Under the pieces are notes generated by a model. That model was not told where the DNA came from. It ran no database searches and saw only the letters and a list, made by a program, of their open reading frames with translations. Below are positions 61,287 to 64,000 of a DNA stretch of 64,000 nucleotides, piece after piece. Source of the DNA: Aestuariirhabdus litorea (GTDB taxonomy: Bacteria > Pseudomonadota > Gammaproteobacteria > Pseudomonadales > Aestuariirhabdaceae). The translations under genes were made by a program, and so were the position numbers. Position 1 is the first letter of the stretch; each line of letters begins with the position of its first letter. The stretch spans positions 620,001 to 684,000 of the forward strand of contig NZ_QWEZ01000002.1 of NCBI RefSeq assembly GCF_003864255.1. Direction: 5' to 3'.

Positions 61287-62411
61287 ATGAATAGCGGTGA
61301 TTGCAACTACATCTGGCAGACCAGCGACTGGCCGGCCTGGCACTTCGACCTGGCGGCGCTGGCTGAGCCAATGGCTCAGGTCAGTCGTGCCCAGGGTCTA
61401 TTGATGGGACGCCTGGCCGACGTGGGCATGGCCCTGCGCGCTCAGGCAAGCCTGGCAGCGCTGACCGATGACGTGGTCAAGACCAGCGAGATCGAGGGGG
61501 AGCAGCTCAATGTCGAGTCCGTGCGCTCCTCCATCGCCCGCAGGTTGGGCGTCGATATCGGCGCGCTCGCTCCGGTCGATCGCCACGTCGAGGGCGTGGT
61601 CGAGATGGTGCTGGATGCCACGGCCAACTGCCAGTCACCGGTAACGCGGGAGCGTCTGTTCGGCTGGCATGCCGCACTGTTTCCTACCGGCTACTCCGGG
61701 CTCTCCAGGATCAAGGTCGGCGGCTGGCGCGACGATGCCACCGGCCCGATGCAGGTGGTGTCCGGCCCTATCGGCCGCCAGCGGGTGCATTTCGAAGCAC
61801 CGCCGGCCGATCGCCTCGAGGCCGAAACCAGCCGTTTCCTCGATTGGCTGAATGGCACAAAGAACGAACCGCCGCTGCTGAAGGCCGGCCTCGGCCATTT
61901 GTGGTTCGTCACCCTGCATCCGTTTGACGACGGCAATGGCCGTATCGCCCGTGCAATTGGCGACCTGTTGTTGGCGCGCGCTGACGGCAGTCCGCAGCGC
62001 TTCTACAGTTTGTCGGCGCAGATCCAGCGCGAACGCAAGGCTTACTACGACATCCTGGAGAGGACGCAAAAGCGGTCGCTGGACGTCACCGAGTGGCTCG
62101 CGTGGTTCCTCGACACGCTTCATCGCGCGGTTGACCAGGCCCAGCACAGGCTGGACGGCGTCCTGACGAAAGCGCGGTTTTGGCAGCGCTGGGCGACCAC
62201 GCCCTTGAACGAGCGGCAGCTGAAGTTGCTGAATCGACTGCTTGATGGCTTCGAAGGCAAGCTCACCAGTAGCAAGTGGGCATCTATCGCCAAGTGCTCG
62301 CCGGACACGGCACTGCGTGACATCAACGACCTGCTCACTCGGGGTGTGCTGCGCAAATCGGATGCGGGTGGGCGCAGCACCAGCTACGAGCTGAATGATC
62401 TGTCCGAGTAG
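61287..62411 (+). CDS. Fic-domain AMPylation-type protein
   Basis: A 374-residue Fic protein: inhibitory helix motif TSEIEG (T-x3-E-G, residues ~66-71) in the N-terminal part, catalytic HPFDDGNGRIARA (residues ~211-223) with all motif residues intact, and a C-terminal winged-helix (TALRDINDLLTRGVL). Layout as in DUF4172-type Fic proteins, which transfer AMP or another NMP to targets and are often autoinhibited. Target unknown. The C-terminal DNA-binding part could bind the palindrome before the gene. Confidence 0.9.
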   Translation: MNSGDCNYIWQTSDWPAWHFDLAALAEPMAQVSRAQGLLMGRLADVGMALRAQASLAALTDDVVKTSEIEGEQLNVESVRSSIARRLGVDIGALAPVDRHVEGVVEMVLDATANCQSPVTRERLFGWHAALFPTGYSGLSRIKVGGWRDDATGPMQVVSGPIGRQRVHFEAPPADRLEAETSRFLDWLNGTKNEPPLLKAGLGHLWFVTLHPFDDGNGRIARAIGDLLLARADGSPQRFYSLSAQIQRERKAYYDILERTQKRSLDVTEWLAWFLDTLHRAVDQAQHRLDGVLTKARFWQRWATTPLNERQLKLLNRLLDGFEGKLTSSKWASIAKCSPDTALRDINDLLTRGVLRKSDAGGRSTSYELNDLSE

Positions 62412-62494
62412 CGGCGCTTCCTGGAATTGCCTTGGCTAGCGGGCGGAACAGCGCCTTCATGGACTCCTGCCAACTCATTCGGAAGGAGACCAAG

Positions 62495-62707
62495 ATGGAC
62501 GTCGCTCACCTCAACCAAAAACAACTCGCTGCCCGCTGGAGTATCAGTGAGGCCGCCCTGGAGCGCTGGCGCAGCGGCGGTGACCTTTCCCCCAAGTAGC
62601 TGAAGTTTTGCGGGCGGGTGCTCTACCGGCAAGCTGGCATCAAGGCCTACGAGGAGTCGTGGGCAAAGCAGTACAAAGCCATCTATCGTCTCTTTCGTAA
62701 CGCTTAG
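62495..62707 (+). pseudogene. AlpA/excisionase-like HTH gene broken by an in-frame stop
   Basis: From ATG 62495 (GGAAGGAG upstream) reads LNQKQLAARWSISEAALERW, then TAG at 62597-62599, then in the same frame LKFCGRVLYRQAGIKAYEES to a stop at 62705. Together they make a ~70-residue helix-turn-helix of the AlpA/excisionase kind, in which the two parts are normally continuous. One nonsense change seems to have inactivated it, unless read through. Confidence 0.75.
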
Positions 62708-63195
62708 GAGTGTCTGTCAGATGGCGACTACCAGATCGTAGCCGGCTGACCAAAGAGCACGATGGCTAGGCCATTATCTGCGGTTGGTGAAGACCGGTCC
62801 TGTTGGTTAAAAATGATAAAATATCATCTCTGCATGGTGCGGTGCCTGGGACCGATAGCGATCGAGATATTCTTGGCTTCAGTCAGTATTGATCAACCTT
62901 ATCAGGCAGGGGCTAGAGAACAGACAATTAAATGCAAATAGGGCAGTGATCAAAACCATTTACAAATTTGCATTTCAGGAATTCCGGTTTGAGACAAGAT
63001 AGTGAGGCGGATCGGTGTTAATTGGAGCGGCGAAAAAAGCGGTGTTTGCCCGTAACCTATTGAATTTTAGTGATTATGTCGATTTAAACCGCTTCAGATC
63101 TTATGCCGGCCTGCTATCCGGAGGAGCTAGACAGGTTGCTAGCCTCGCGATCTGTCCCTACTGTTTAGTAATCTTTCATTGCAAGGAAAAGTACG
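62708..63195. other. Gap between the HTH pseudogene and the archease-like gene
   Basis: These 488 bases are less GC-rich than most of the window. A frame from 63015 crossing into the next gene has no family features. I see no RNA gene, repeat or clear promoter. Confidence 0.4.
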
Positions 63196-63651
63196 TTGGC
63201 CAGGTACGCATTTATCGAAGAGCCCAAAGGCGGTGTCGGCATGGAGATCATAGCCGAGGATGAGGAGTCTATTTGTAACGCCGCTTTTGCCGCGCTTTGT
63301 TTGTATTGCTGGGAGCCGGAAAGCGTTGATGAACATGATAGCGTCGAGATTGCCTGGTATGGGTTCGACCTGCGAACCGCTATCGTTGGCCTACTGTCCG
63401 AGGCCCTGTTCCGGATGGAGAACGATCAGATCGTGTTCAGGCGTTTCGAAACGCTGGCTATCGAAGAAGTCGATGATCTGGACGACCGGCATCGTCGCAA
63501 GCAGATCCGCATCAGTGGACGCGCTTATGGTGAACCTTACGATCCCGGCAAGCATCGGCGGCGCTTTCCCGTCTCTGCAGTGGTGCTGACTCACCTGCGT
63601 CTAAAGCCCTGTAACGATGGGTTGCGTTTCTATTGTGTTCTGGACGCTTGA
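63196..63651 (+). CDS. Divergent archease-family protein
   Basis: A 151-residue protein with archease layout: YAFIEEPKGGVGMEIIAEDE, AAFAALCLYCWEPESV, WYGFDLRTAIVGLLSEALFR, ISGRAYGEPYDPGKHRRRFP and a terminal CVLDA. Archease activates RNA ligase RtcB, but the N-terminal H-T-A-D metal site is replaced (E-P-K-G-G), and no rtcB is nearby. TTG start with AAGGAAAA upstream, chosen because family similarity begins at once; an internal ATG at 63241 would cut it. Confidence 0.62.
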   Translation: MARYAFIEEPKGGVGMEIIAEDEESICNAAFAALCLYCWEPESVDEHDSVEIAWYGFDLRTAIVGLLSEALFRMENDQIVFRRFETLAIEEVDDLDDRHRRKQIRISGRAYGEPYDPGKHRRRFPVSAVVLTHLRLKPCNDGLRFYCVLDA

Positions 63652-63882
63652 TCCGCGAAGTTTACGCAGCATATCGCTCAGCTGCGTTACCAGACGGTAA
63701 CCGTACAAAAACTACGTGTTACCTACAGGTAACTTTGCGAGGTGCGGGAAAGTCATTTGTTGTGATTTTTTTTCTATATAAAACAAAAAGTTAAGTAAAA
63801 ACCTTTTGGTTGGCATGGAAATAGCTGAAACCCTATTCAGTATCAGGCTATTCCGTAACAACAACCAAGAGGGTCTTACTTC
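63652..63882. other. Promoter region of the right-edge ferredoxin gene
   Basis: The 231-base gap turns AT-rich (ATTTTTTTTCTATATAAAAC near 63760) about 110 bases before the ferredoxin start. It must contain the promoter of the operon that runs off the window. No FNR-type box is evident by eye. Confidence 0.4.
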
Positions 63883-64000
63883 ATGGCTATCGGTTTGCAA
63901 ACAGAGCCGTCCCTCGGGGTGCCAGGCAAGAAGCGCTGGGCTATGGTCATCGACCTGCGCCGCTGCATCGGTTGCATGGCATGCGTGTGTGCCGACAAGG
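63883..64000 (+). CDS. 4Fe-4S ferredoxin subunit of a molybdopterin-type oxidoreductase, 3'-truncated
   Basis: Only the first ~39 residues are inside the window: a leader ending KKRWAMVIDLRRCIGCMACV then CADK, the first cysteine motif (C-x2-C-x2-C) of a DmsB/PhsB/TtrB-like electron-transfer subunit. AGAGGG upstream. This starts a second respiratory Fe-S operon, separate from the one at 30-36 kb. Confidence 0.82.
   Translation, partial: MAIGLQTEPSLGVPGKKRWAMVIDLRRCIGCMACVCADK

Noticed and set aside
61398-62147. Minus-strand frames opposite the Fic gene, considered as an antitoxin
   Set aside because: Fully antisense to the conserved Fic core; the inhibitory motif is already inside the Fic protein, so no separate antitoxin is needed.

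Overview
The window reads as a chromosomal piece of a GC-rich marine-type gammaproteobacterium. Host markers are hspQ, a YebC/YeeN-type regulator, yajD, speA, ppnP and a DNAJ_related/SprT pair. Most genes are GC-rich with tight, often overlapping operons. I cannot name the genus. Both window ends cut genes: a spermidine-synthase-like methyltransferase on the left and a 4Fe-4S ferredoxin subunit on the right.

Layout. 1-8.6 kb is housekeeping and small orphan genes (NTF2-like, DUF2237, aminotransferase, FemAB-like, BLUF photosensor, YebC-like, HNH nuclease, VOC/LysR pair), followed by a 100-bp-period repeat. 9.2-11.3 kb is a compact operon of a PD-(D/E)XK-like nuclease, a J-domain protein and a SprT-like metalloprotease. 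11.3-14.5 kb holds a lone RelB-like antitoxin, hspQ, D-cysteine desulfhydrase and two lipoproteins. 14.5-18.7 kb is the aapJQMP general L-amino-acid ABC importer. 18.8-29.2 kb is an aryl-polyene (APE) type lipid-pigment cluster. It is split into a leftward operon (acyltransferase, ACP, COG4648, dehydratase, GT-acyltransferase, thioesterase, LolA-like, MMPL exporter, DUF3261, dehydratase) and a rightward ketoreductase-ketosynthase pair. It lacks the usual activating ligase, second ACP and second ketosynthase/chain-length factor. 29.2-30.3 kb is gene rubble with an FNR-like box and an orphan signal-peptide ORF.

30.3-36.5 kb is a clearly AT-richer, probably imported respiratory cassette: a TAT-exported molybdopterin oxidoreductase of the thiosulfate/polysulfide reductase type, a four-cluster ferredoxin, an NrfD anchor, a small haem-motif-free periplasmic protein and a DUF3373 porin. 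36.8-49 kb returns to host genes: ppnP, a chemoreceptor, a Lol-like ABC export operon with its own LolA-like protein and outer-membrane protein, a W-repeat lipoprotein, speA, an Hsp20 and a GST. tRNA-Arg(CCG) lies at 49.13 kb.

From the tRNA to the right end the sequence looks accessory. There is a small XRE regulator, a 5'-nucleotidase, and a LysR-controlled catabolic operon (crotonase, NDP-forming acyl-CoA ligase, second crotonase, aldehyde dehydrogenase) with a fused TRAP permease and a TAXI binding protein. The operon's logic is uptake of an organic acid, CoA activation, hydration/cleavage and aldehyde oxidation, as in NDP-ligase (FerA-type) hydroxycinnamate degradation; the substrate is inferred. 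This operon is flanked by the intact 5'-nucleotidase gene and a decayed 74-bp copy of its start, which abuts a ~204-bp IS21-like miniature element. Then come a Fic protein with a possible leaderless, palindrome-controlled promoter, a broken AlpA-like HTH gene, a divergent archease homologue and the start of another Fe-S oxidoreductase operon.
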